Assembly (NCBI RefSeq): GCF_005233515.1
Contig: NZ_QFZZ01000007.1
Coordinates: 1-64,000 of the forward strand
Length of the DNA: 64,000 bases
Direction of reading: 5' to 3'
Source of the DNA: Pseudomonas sp. CFBP13508
GTDB taxonomy: Bacteria; Pseudomonadota; Gammaproteobacteria; Pseudomonadales; Pseudomonadaceae
Below the pieces are notes generated by a model. That model worked only from the letters and a program-made list of their open reading frames with translations, searched no databases and had not been told where the DNA came from. A program made the translations under genes and the position numbers. This document shows positions 43,120-50,493 of this stretch, one piece after another (positions within the stretch are counted from its first letter, which is position 1; each line of letters begins with the position of its first letter).

Positions 43120-43258
43120 TTGACGGTTTTTTTAAGTTTATTTTGCAGAGTGACGAAAAGCCCTTGGCGGACTCCCCGTACCCCGCTAAAGTCGGAAGTC
43201 CGCCTGCATCGAATTCCTCCTGAAAATCATCCCAAGCCCAATGTTTCCGGGCTTTTTG
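43120..43258 (+). ncRNA. Probable small RNA between phoH and the deacetylase gene
   Basis: On the plus strand there is TTGACG (43120-43125), possibly a -35 box, a long stem GGCGGACT (43166-43173) / AGTCCGCC (43197-43204), a single-stranded CCTCC (43216-43220) resembling an anti-Shine-Dalgarno sequence, and a terminator (43234-43257). Genes on both sides are on the minus strand, so this terminator has no other plus-strand use. A clear -10 box is missing. The RNA would be about 100 nt. I could not match it to a named family. Confidence 0.5.
43234..43257 (+). terminator. Terminator of the probable small RNA
   Basis: AAGCCC (43234-43239) pairs with GGGCTT (43249-43254) around a 9-nt loop, followed by TTT. 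The T run exists only on the plus strand, so termination is of a plus-strand transcript. Confidence 0.65.
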
Positions 43259-43265
43259 TCGTTTC

Positions 43266-44390
43266 TCAACGAAACGCGTCCTGACAGTCTTCCCAGCCAA
43301 TGCCGCTCTGCGCAGTCTGGGTGATCAGCCACGGTAAGGACGTCTTCACCGCATCCTGTTTCATGTTGAAATTGATCACCCCGTGTCGCCACAGCAGCAT
43401 CAGGGTCAACACTCGCTGCGCGCTCGCCGGCCCCTTGAGCTTGCCGGCACCGTCCTGGGCATCGATGTCCCACAGCGCCACTTGCAGGCCCTGGCTATTG
43501 AAAAAACCTTGCGCGTCACTGCGGCGCTGGCCATCCGGCGGACGGAATAGCGGCACGTAGTTTTCCGGCAGTTTGTTTTTCACCAGATCGGCGCTGCGCC
43601 GTACCGAATCCTGCCAGTCCTGCCAATGGCTGTGGGAGCGGAACTCCCAGCCCTGCACGCCCACGCACTGCCGGGAGAAACTCGCCTGCAGACTGCTGAC
43701 CGAACGGCCGGTGAGTCGCGCCTGAATATCCTTGCCCAAGACAAAGAATGTCCCGCTCAGATTGGATTTGCGCAGGTATTCGGTCAGCCAGTCGGTGTTG
43801 TCCGGTTGCACGTTGGCGGCGCTGTCGAACGTCAGCAGAAACAGCCGATCGTGCATGTCATCGCCGTTGCGCTCGTAGTCGCCGAAACGATCGAATTCGT
43901 TACTGGTTTGCGGCGACAGCGCGGCCTTGCGCATCAGCTCGTCGAGGTACTGCAAATGGAAGATCCGGCTCGGCTCGGCCCACTTGGTGTAATAACTGTC
44001 GTCGCTCACCACGAACTTGGCCGCCTGCTCACGCAGGGTCGGCAGGTCTTCGACGAGGAAGCAGAACGAGGCGTCCTGATCGCAGCTTTGCTGGGCGTGG
44101 TTGTAGTTGGCGAGCAAGCGCTGCCAGAGGCGCTGGCGCAGCTGATTGACCGCATCGATATTGACCGTGCGCAGGCCCAGGCGCTGGGCCAGTGCCGCCT
44201 CGTCGATGGACTCGGTGCCGAGCAGGCCGCGAGCGAACATGAGGATTTCCGCCCGCGACGCGACGTCGAACAGGGTCGGGTTGCTGAGCTGCTCCGGCCA
44301 GGTCGTGCGATCCAGCGTCGCCGCATCACCGGGCGCCGCCATGGCCGCGAAGCTCAGCAGCCACGCGGTGAGTAAAAGAACAATGCGCAA
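43266..44390 (-). CDS. Polysaccharide-deacetylase-like protein with altered metal site
   Basis: A 374-residue exported protein: signal peptide 1-19, a helical region (about 40-160) with no known domain, then a NodB-like domain (about 183-345). The NodB motifs are present but altered: TFDS (187-190) where TFDD is normal, HSHWQ (253-257) in place of HSxxH, RPPDGQR (283-289) and WDID (307-310). Loss of the second Asp and second His would remove zinc ligands, so catalysis is doubtful. It could bind rather than cut a polysaccharide. No operon partner is seen. Confidence 0.8.
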   Translation of the reverse strand: MRIVLLLTAWLLSFAAMAAPGDAATLDRTTWPEQLSNPTLFDVASRAEILMFARGLLGTESIDEAALAQRLGLRTVNIDAVNQLRQRLWQRLLANYNHAQQSCDQDASFCFLVEDLPTLREQAAKFVVSDDSYYTKWAEPSRIFHLQYLDELMRKAALSPQTSNEFDRFGDYERNGDDMHDRLFLLTFDSAANVQPDNTDWLTEYLRKSNLSGTFFVLGKDIQARLTGRSVSSLQASFSRQCVGVQGWEFRSHSHWQDWQDSVRRSADLVKNKLPENYVPLFRPPDGQRRSDAQGFFNSQGLQVALWDIDAQDGAGKLKGPASAQRVLTLMLLWRHGVINFNMKQDAVKTSLPWLITQTAQSGIGWEDCQDAFR

Positions 44391-44447
44391 AAGGATGTCT
44401 CCATAACAAAACCCGCGCGGAACTATATCGCGGGTGGATCAAAAGAA

Positions 44448-44562
44448 AGATCAAAAGATCGCAGCCTTCGGCAGCTCCTACCTGTCCGCATTGAATTCAT
44501 TGCGGTTTGATGCCGTGCGCAATCTGTAGGAGCTGTCGAGCCCCGGCGAGGCTGCGATCTTG
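44448..44562. repeat. Long inverted repeat, GTAGGAGCTGCCGAAGGC family
   Basis: Left arm AAAGATCGCAG-type (AGATCGCAGCCTTCGGCAGC) and right arm CTGTAGGAGCTGTCGAGCCC through GGCTGCGATCTTG, about 115 bp in all. It lies between the divergent deacetylase and yaaA genes. The right copy has a changed centre. Confidence 0.85.
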
Positions 44563-44656
44563 TTCCATGACACCACCGATCACCTATCACGCTCATAGCT
44601 GGAGTCAACAAGGACAACCCCCTAGAATCGCCCCCACGATTAAAGGAGACGACTTC

Positions 44657-45436
44657 ATGCTGATGGTGATTTCCCCCGCCAAGACCCTCGACTACGAAAC
44701 ACCGCCGGCGACCCAGCGCTTTACCCAGCCGCAGTACCTCGACCATTCCCAGGAACTGATCCAGCAGTTGCGCGAGCTGAGCCCGGCGCAGATCAGCGAA
44801 TTAATGCACGTATCCGACAAGATCGGTGGCCTCAATGCCGCGCGTTTCGGCAGTTGGACACCCGCCTTCACCCCGGAAAACGCCAAACAGGCGCTGCTCG
44901 CCTTCAAGGGTGACGTCTACACCGGCCTCGACGCGCAGTCCTTCAGCGAAGCGCAATTCGATTACGCGCAAAAACACCTGCGCATGCTCTCCGGCTTTTA
45001 TGGCCTGCTGCGCCCGCTGGACCTGATGCAGCCGTATCGTCTGGAGATGGGCACCAAACTGGCCAACGCCCGTGGCAAGGATCTGTATGCGTTCTGGGGC
45101 ACGCGCATCAGCGAGTGGCTGAATGAAGCACTGGCCGATCAGGGCGATGACGTACTCCTCAACCTTGCATCCAACGAATACTTTTCTGCGGTCAAACGCA
45201 GTGCGTTGAAGGCGCGGGTCATCAACACCGAGTTCAAGGATCAGAAGAACGGCCAGTACAAGATCATCAGTTTCTACGCGAAAAAAGCGCGCGGGCTGAT
45301 GAGCCGTTTTGTGATTGAGGAACGCATCAACGACCCGGCTCAACTCAAGCAGTTCGATGTACAGGGTTATTGCTACTGCGCCGAGCAATCGAAACCCGAC
45401 AATCTGGTGTTTTTGCGCGACCACGCCCCGGAATAA
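44657..45436 (+). CDS. yaaA: Peroxide stress protein YaaA
   Basis: YaaA lowers free intracellular iron during hydrogen peroxide stress and has a DNA-binding fold of the DUF328 family. The 259-residue product starts MLMVISPAKTLDYETPP and contains SGFYGLLRPLDLMQPYRLEMGTKL (about 113-136) and the C-terminal FYAKKARGLMSRFVIEE (about 206-222). AAAGGAG lies 9 nt upstream. It is next to the long alginate regulatory region but is not known to take part in it. Confidence 0.95.
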   Translation: MLMVISPAKTLDYETPPATQRFTQPQYLDHSQELIQQLRELSPAQISELMHVSDKIGGLNAARFGSWTPAFTPENAKQALLAFKGDVYTGLDAQSFSEAQFDYAQKHLRMLSGFYGLLRPLDLMQPYRLEMGTKLANARGKDLYAFWGTRISEWLNEALADQGDDVLLNLASNEYFSAVKRSALKARVINTEFKDQKNGQYKIISFYAKKARGLMSRFVIEERINDPAQLKQFDVQGYCYCAEQSKPDNLVFLRDHAPE

Positions 45437-46101
45437 AGCATGCCCTTTGCACGACTCTTTTCCTCAAGAGTCGTGCAGTCCGCCCGAAGTCAAAATCCCC
45501 CCGCGACATATCGCCAAATTCATGGCGCCAATAAAACCACACTCCATTTTCTAATTTTAGTTTCACTCGACACTGAAGTTTTTTTTCAGTAGTGGCACCT
45601 AAATTTTTTATCCCTAGTGGCACAAAACTATCGACCCCGGTTTCACCCCGATAACTAAAGGGCGAAATCGTTAGTGCTATCAATTTGCACCCAGTGCCAT
45701 CTTCATCAATATTTCAAAAAATTTCGGCCGGCACGATGAGCGGGCTGGAACTATGTCCAAATGCGTTGCTCATACCACCGGTAACGATTCTCGCCGAGTT
45801 TGTACGAGATAACTTACGCAGAGCTGGTAGCCATGTAACCAAGTTGTCACAGCAACTTGCCTGAGTGACTAACGAGTCTCAAAACAATCGATGGACAGGA
45901 GATACGCACCATTAATATCCCCTACAAAGGCCAAGGCCGCGCCCCTATAAACGTGCTCGCCTGAGCACCTAACTGCTTGATTTACCGGCTCCCTACCGGA
46001 CGTCGAGCAGGCTACACGACTGCACTAGAGTCTTCCCGCACGGAAGATCGGCTGCATAACAGGGCAAGTCATAACAACAAGGCCTAGTTGCGCACATCTT
46101 G

Positions 46102-46109
46102 AGTGCACT
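46102..46109. promoter_or_regulatory. AGTGCACT palindrome, copy 1
   Basis: A perfect 8-bp palindrome, preceded by G (GAGTGCACT). It lies 13 bp upstream of the candidate AlgU -35 element. An identical copy is found 73 bp downstream. No regulator with this site is known to me. Confidence 0.4.
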
Positions 46110-46122
46110 TATTAGACACTCG

Positions 46123-46128
46123 GAACTT
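46123..46128 (+). promoter_or_regulatory. Candidate AlgU (sigma-22) -35 element of algD
   Basis: GAACTT preceded by G, the sigma-22 -35 core, lies 118 bp before the algD start. The -10 expected about 16-17 bp downstream (near 46145-46150, GCATTG) matches the TCTGA consensus poorly, so the promoter is tentative. Confidence 0.45.
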
Positions 46129-46174
46129 TGTATGCCTGCACACGGCATTGTGGCGCCTGTAAGCCGCACTTCCG

Positions 46175-46182
46175 AGTGCACT
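46175..46182. promoter_or_regulatory. AGTGCACT palindrome, copy 2
   Basis: Second perfect copy, also preceded by G, 73 bp from the first (close to seven helical turns). It lies just downstream of the transcription start expected from the GAACTT element. Confidence 0.4.
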
Positions 46183-46208
46183 AGTGACCGCTGAACACCA
46201 TTAACTCC

Positions 46209-46222
46209 GGCCTTCTAAGGCC
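46209..46222 (+). promoter_or_regulatory. Hairpin in the algD leader
   Basis: GGCCTT-CT-AAGGCC can fold into a small stem ending 11 bp before the GAGGT ribosome site of algD. It could affect access to the site; RNA-binding control (for example by Rsm proteins, GGA-type loops) is not supported by the loop sequence. Confidence 0.35.
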
Positions 46223-46245
46223 TGATATATACAGAGGTAATTGCG

Positions 46246-47562
46246 ATGCGCATCAGCATATTTGGTTTGGGTTACGTTGGCGCAGTATGTGCCGGTTGCC
46301 TGTCTGCACGGGGCCATGACGTAGTTGGCGTCGATGTTGCCAAAGACAAGATCGACATGATTAACGCCGGCAAATCGCCGATTGTAGAACCAGGCCTGGG
46401 CGAACTGCTGCAGCAGGGTATCCAGACCGGTCGTCTGCGCGGCACGACCAACTTCGCCGAGGCGATTCGTGATACCGACCTGTCGATGATCTGCGTCGGC
46501 ACGCCGAGCAAGAAGAACGGCGACCTGGAACTGAACTACATCGAGGCCGTGTGCCGCGAGATCGGTTTTGTCCTGCGTGAAAAAACCACCCGCCACACCA
46601 TCGTGGTGCGCAGCACCGTGTTGCCAGGCACCGTGGCCAACGTGGTCATCCCGATTCTGGAAGACTGCTCGGGCAAGAAGGCCGGCGTCGATTTCGGCGT
46701 TGCGGTCAACCCGGAATTCCTCCGCGAATCCACCGCCATCGCTGACTACGATCAGCCACCGATGACCGTTATCGGCGAGTTCGATACCGCGTCGGGCGAC
46801 GTTCTGCAATCGCTGTACGAAGAACTCGACGCACCGATCATCCGCAAGGACATCGCCGTTGCCGAGATGATCAAGTACACCTGCAACGTCTGGCACGCGA
46901 CCAAAGTGACCTTCGCCAACGAGATCGGCAACATCGCCAAAGCGGTCGGCGTCGATGGTCGTGAAGTGATGGAAGTGGTTTGCCAGGACAAGACTCTGAA
47001 CCTGTCCCAGTACTACATGCGCCCGGGCTTCGCCTTCGGCGGTTCCTGCCTGCCGAAAGACGTACGTGCGCTGACCTACCGCGCCGGTTCCCTGGACGTC
47101 GAAGCACCGCTGCTCAACTCGCTGATGCGCAGTAACGAATCGCAAGTGCAGAACGCTTTCGACATCGTTGAAAGCCATGAAAAACGCAAAGTCGCCCTGC
47201 TCGGTCTGAGCTTCAAGGCCGGCACCGACGACCTGCGCGAAAGCCCGCTGGTCGAACTGGCGGAGATGCTGATCGGCAAGGGTTACGACCTGAGCATCTA
47301 CGACAGCAACGTCGAATACGCCCGTGTCCACGGTGCGAACAAGGACTACATCGAATCGAAGATTCCGCACGTATCGTCCCTGCTCAACTCGGACTTCGAC
47401 TCGGTGATCGACAACTCCGACGTGATCATCCTCGGCAACCGCGACGAGAAATTCCGTTCGCTGGCCCAGGAAGCGCCGCAGGGCAAGCAAGTCATCGACC
47501 TGGTGGGCTTCATGTCCAAGGCCACCAGCGCCGGTAGCCGCACCGAAGGGATCTGCTGGTAA
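46246..47562 (+). CDS. algD: GDP-mannose 6-dehydrogenase
   Basis: AlgD oxidises GDP-mannose to GDP-mannuronic acid with two NAD+, the committing and rate-limiting step of alginate synthesis. The 438-residue protein has the N-terminal Rossmann segment GLGYVGAVCAGCLSARGH and the catalytic Cys268 in GGSCLPKD, the position I recall for P. aeruginosa. AGAGGTAA precedes the ATG. It is first in the alginate operon, and a repeat of about 105 bp separates it from alg8. Confidence 0.98.
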   Translation: MRISIFGLGYVGAVCAGCLSARGHDVVGVDVAKDKIDMINAGKSPIVEPGLGELLQQGIQTGRLRGTTNFAEAIRDTDLSMICVGTPSKKNGDLELNYIEAVCREIGFVLREKTTRHTIVVRSTVLPGTVANVVIPILEDCSGKKAGVDFGVAVNPEFLRESTAIADYDQPPMTVIGEFDTASGDVLQSLYEELDAPIIRKDIAVAEMIKYTCNVWHATKVTFANEIGNIAKAVGVDGREVMEVVCQDKTLNLSQYYMRPGFAFGGSCLPKDVRALTYRAGSLDVEAPLLNSLMRSNESQVQNAFDIVESHEKRKVALLGLSFKAGTDDLRESPLVELAEMLIGKGYDLSIYDSNVEYARVHGANKDYIESKIPHVSSLLNSDFDSVIDNSDVIILGNRDEKFRSLAQEAPQGKQVIDLVGFMSKATSAGSRTEGICW

Positions 47563-47619
47563 GCAGACATTGCGCGGCACCGCATACCGCGTCGCCGCGC
47601 ACTGACTGTGTGAACCCGT

Positions 47620-47725
47620 GGTAGGAGCTGACGAGTGAAACGAGGCTGCGATCTTTACCGGCTCACTTGAGTCGTGAGTGAACACCCAGAAGATCAAAAG
47701 ATCGCAGCCTTCGGCAGCTCCTACA
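47620..47725. repeat. Long inverted repeat inside the alginate operon (algD-alg8)
   Basis: GTAGGAGCTGACGAGTGAAA at the left and the complementary unit AAGATCGCAGCCTTCGGCAG...CTAC at the right, about 106 bp. The left unit is diverged. It lies between the first two genes of the operon and would fold in the mRNA. Confidence 0.85.
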
Positions 47726-47782
47726 GTGGGCCATTGATGAGCCTGCCTTAACCCCATCGGGCCCAGCCCGAGATAGAGACGG

Positions 47783-49273
47783 ATGCAGATTATGCACAGG
47801 CTAAGACACGGCCTACTTCAGGCCGCCGGTTGGCTGTTTTACCTAAGTTTGTTGATGGGCCTGGCCTTGATGCTGCCCACGTCCACATTCGACTCCGAGT
47901 CGAAGGACTTCATTTTCCTGATTGGCGCCGTGGGTATCTGGCGCTACTCGATGGGTGCAACGCACTTTGTGCGCGGCATGATTTTTCTCTACATCGTTTA
48001 CCCGCATCTGCGTCGCAAAGTACGCAAGCTGGGTAAAGCGGCGGACCCGTCGCATGTGTTTCTGATGGTCACCAGCTTTCGTATTGACGCGCTGACCACC
48101 GCGCAGGTCTACAGCTCGGTGATCCGCGAAGCCATCGACTGCGAACTACCGACCACCATTGTCTGCTCGATCGTGGAAATGTCCGACGAGTTGCTGGTCA
48201 AGGCGCTGTGGGCGCGGATGAATCCGCCGGAGCGGGTCAAGCTCGACTTCGTGCGCATTCCCGGTACCGGCAAGCGCGATGGTCTGGCCTTCGGTTTCCG
48301 CGCGATCTCCCGTCACCTGCCGGACGACCGTGCCGTGGTGGCCGTGATCGACGGCGACACCGTGCTCGGCGAAGGCGTCGTGCGCAAGACCGTGCCGTGG
48401 TTCCAGTTGTTCGGCAATGTCGGCGGCCTGACCACCAACGAGTTCTGCGAAGTGCGCGGCGGCTACATCATGAGCGAATGGCACAAGCTGCGTTTCGCCC
48501 AGCGCCACATCAACATGTGCTCGATGGCCCTGTCCAAGCGCGTACTGACCATGACCGGTCGGATGTCGGTTTTCAAAGCCTCCGTGGTGACCAATCCGGA
48601 GTTCATCGCCGACGTTGAAAGCGACTCGCTGCAACACTGGCGTCTGGGCCGCTTCAAGTTCCTGACAGGCGACGACAAGTCGAGCTGGTTCAGCCTGATG
48701 CGCCTGGGTTACGACACCTTCTACGTGCCGGATGCCGCGATCAACACCGTTGAACATCCGCCGGAAAAGAGCTTCATCAAGGCCAGCCGCAAGCTGATGT
48801 TCCGCTGGTACGGCAACAACCTGCGCCAGAACTCGCGCGCACTGGGCCTGGGTATCCGCCGCCTCGGCGCGTTCACCTCGGTGGTGCTGTTCGACCAGCG
48901 CGTGTCGATGTGGACTTCGCTGCTCGGCCTGACCGTGGCACTGATTGCCAGCTTCAAGTACGGCACCGCGTTCATCCTCGTGTACCTGCTGTGGATCGGT
49001 ATCACCCGCCTGATCCTGACGCTGTTGCTGTCGTGTTCCGGTCACCGCATCGGCCCTGCTTACCCGGCGATTCTGTATTACAACCAGATCGTTGGCGCCC
49101 TGGTGAAGATCTACGTGTTCTTCCGCCTCGACCAACAATCCTGGACTCGCCAGCCCACATCCCTGACCCGTGATCTCGCCAGCTTTCAACGTTGGTTCAA
49201 CACCTGGTCGTCTCGGACCATGACCTTCTCCGCCGGCAGCATTTTTGTCGCCGTGCTGCTGATGATGGTCTGA
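47783..49273 (+). CDS. alg8: Alginate polymerase, glycosyltransferase Alg8
   Basis: Alg8 is the inner-membrane family 2 glycosyltransferase that polymerises mannuronate from GDP-ManA. The 496-residue protein has N-terminal helices (about 10-70), a cytoplasmic GT domain with the DGD metal motif (VAVIDGDTVLGEG, about 184-196) and LQHWRLGRFKFLTGDDKSS (about 279-297), and C-terminal helices (about 370-445, 475-494). It needs Alg44 and c-di-GMP. The ATG at 47783 follows GAGATAGAGACG; a second in-frame ATG lies nine bases on. Confidence 0.96.
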   Translation: MQIMHRLRHGLLQAAGWLFYLSLLMGLALMLPTSTFDSESKDFIFLIGAVGIWRYSMGATHFVRGMIFLYIVYPHLRRKVRKLGKAADPSHVFLMVTSFRIDALTTAQVYSSVIREAIDCELPTTIVCSIVEMSDELLVKALWARMNPPERVKLDFVRIPGTGKRDGLAFGFRAISRHLPDDRAVVAVIDGDTVLGEGVVRKTVPWFQLFGNVGGLTTNEFCEVRGGYIMSEWHKLRFAQRHINMCSMALSKRVLTMTGRMSVFKASVVTNPEFIADVESDSLQHWRLGRFKFLTGDDKSSWFSLMRLGYDTFYVPDAAINTVEHPPEKSFIKASRKLMFRWYGNNLRQNSRALGLGIRRLGAFTSVVLFDQRVSMWTSLLGLTVALIASFKYGTAFILVYLLWIGITRLILTLLLSCSGHRIGPAYPAILYYNQIVGALVKIYVFFRLDQQSWTRQPTSLTRDLASFQRWFNTWSSRTMTFSAGSIFVAVLLMMV

Positions 49274-49308
49274 CCCGCTCCTATTGAATTAACAAGGAAA
49301 TCGCCCCT

Positions 49309-50478
49309 ATGAATACCGCCGTCAACGTCAACGTAGTGCATGAATCCGAAGCCCAGCGCCAGCACGCTCGCGTGAAAATCCCGGCCAAGCTGCGTTTCTT
49401 CGGCCCTGACCGGACTCCGCTCGAAGCGCGGGTCCTCGATCTGTCGGCTGGCGGTCTGGCGTTCAACGCCGGGCAGATGCCGCTGACCATCGGCGAGGTG
49501 TACAAGGCGCGTCTGCAATTTGTCATCGACAACCTCGGCCTGGCCATGGACGTTGAACTGCAAGTGCGTTCCTTCGATCGCGCCACCGGCCGCGCCGGCT
49601 GCCAGTTCCAGAACCTCGAGCCGCAGGACATTTCCACCCTGCGCCACCTGATCACTTCGCACCTGGCCGGCGACATCGTCAGCATCGGCGAAGTGCTGGC
49701 GACCCTGCAGCGCGACAACTTCACAAAGGCGCGCAAGAACAAGACCAACGACACCGGCATGACCCCGTTTGGCCGTCTGAAAGCCGTGACCTTCAGCGCC
49801 GGTATTTTCGCTGTTGGTCTGGTCGCCGCCGGTTTCATCTTCAAGTCGGTGTACGGCATGTACTTCGTCAGCCACGCCCAGGCCGGTCTGGTCAGCGTGC
49901 CGGGGATGAACATCACTATGCCGCGCGACGGCACCGTACAGAGCCTGGTCAAGTCCGACGGCGTTGCCGCCAAAGGCGCACCGCTGGCGACCTTCAGCAC
50001 CAGCATGCTCGACGTGCTCAAGGGCCATCTGGCCGAAGACCAACTGGCCCCGGCCAAGGTTGAAGAACTGTTCGGCAAGCAAATGACCGGCACCCTGACC
50101 TCGCCGTGCGATTGCACCGTGGCCCAGCAACTGGTGGCTGACGGTCAGTACGCGAGCAAGGGCGACGTGATCTTCCAACTGGTGCCGCGCAACACCCAGG
50201 CCAACGTTGAAGCACGCTTCTCCTATCGCCAGTTCGGCGACGTGCGTCCGGGCACTCCGGTGAGTTTCCAGATCGCCGGCGAAGACAAGACCCGCACCGG
50301 CAAGATCGTCAGCAGCACCAGCCTGAAGAGCGCCGACCTGTCCTCCGACATTCGCGTACAGATCCAGCCTGACGAGCCGCTCGACAGCAGCCTCGCCGGC
50401 CGCCCGGTGGAAGTGAACAGCGACCGTGGCCCGAACCTGAACTGGCTGATCGACAAAGCCATGGCTGCCGGTCTTTAA
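49309..50478 (+). CDS. alg44: c-di-GMP-binding alginate co-polymerase Alg44
   Basis: Alg44 senses c-di-GMP through a PilZ domain and activates Alg8. The 389-residue protein begins with the PilZ domain (about 14-120): RQHAR (17-21) gives the RxxxR element and DLSAGGLAF the (D/N)xSxxG element. One membrane helix follows (about 160-180), then a periplasmic HlyD-like domain (about 190-380) that bridges to the export complex. AAGGAA precedes the ATG by 9 nt, 36 bp after alg8. Confidence 0.96.
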   Translation: MNTAVNVNVVHESEAQRQHARVKIPAKLRFFGPDRTPLEARVLDLSAGGLAFNAGQMPLTIGEVYKARLQFVIDNLGLAMDVELQVRSFDRATGRAGCQFQNLEPQDISTLRHLITSHLAGDIVSIGEVLATLQRDNFTKARKNKTNDTGMTPFGRLKAVTFSAGIFAVGLVAAGFIFKSVYGMYFVSHAQAGLVSVPGMNITMPRDGTVQSLVKSDGVAAKGAPLATFSTSMLDVLKGHLAEDQLAPAKVEELFGKQMTGTLTSPCDCTVAQQLVADGQYASKGDVIFQLVPRNTQANVEARFSYRQFGDVRPGTPVSFQIAGEDKTRTGKIVSSTSLKSADLSSDIRVQIQPDEPLDSSLAGRPVEVNSDRGPNLNWLIDKAMAAGL

Positions 50479-50493
50479 GTCGAGGACATGCCT

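Larger units (their letters stand above)
45437..46245 (+). promoter_or_regulatory. Long regulatory region upstream of algD
   Basis: About 809 bp without a gene. The first half is markedly A/T-rich (about 45530-45720) and carries TAGTGGCAC twice (45590-45598 and 45615-45623, 25 bp apart) and its partial inverse AGTGCCA (45693-45699). Further down are CCGGACGTC (45996-46004), which matches 7 of 9 bases of the AlgR consensus CCGTTCGTC, two AGTGCACT palindromes and a GAACTT element. Far-upstream control of algD is established in P. aeruginosa (AlgR, AmrZ, bending proteins); site assignments here are inference. Confidence 0.65.

Noticed and set aside
45996..46004. CCGGACGTC as a definite AlgR site
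   Set aside because: Two mismatches to CCGTTCGTC in nine bases is too weak to stand alone; kept only as a remark in the algD regulatory entry.
45993..46181. Small minus-strand frame in the algD regulatory region
   Set aside because: It overlaps the candidate promoter elements, lacks a ribosome site, and matches nothing.
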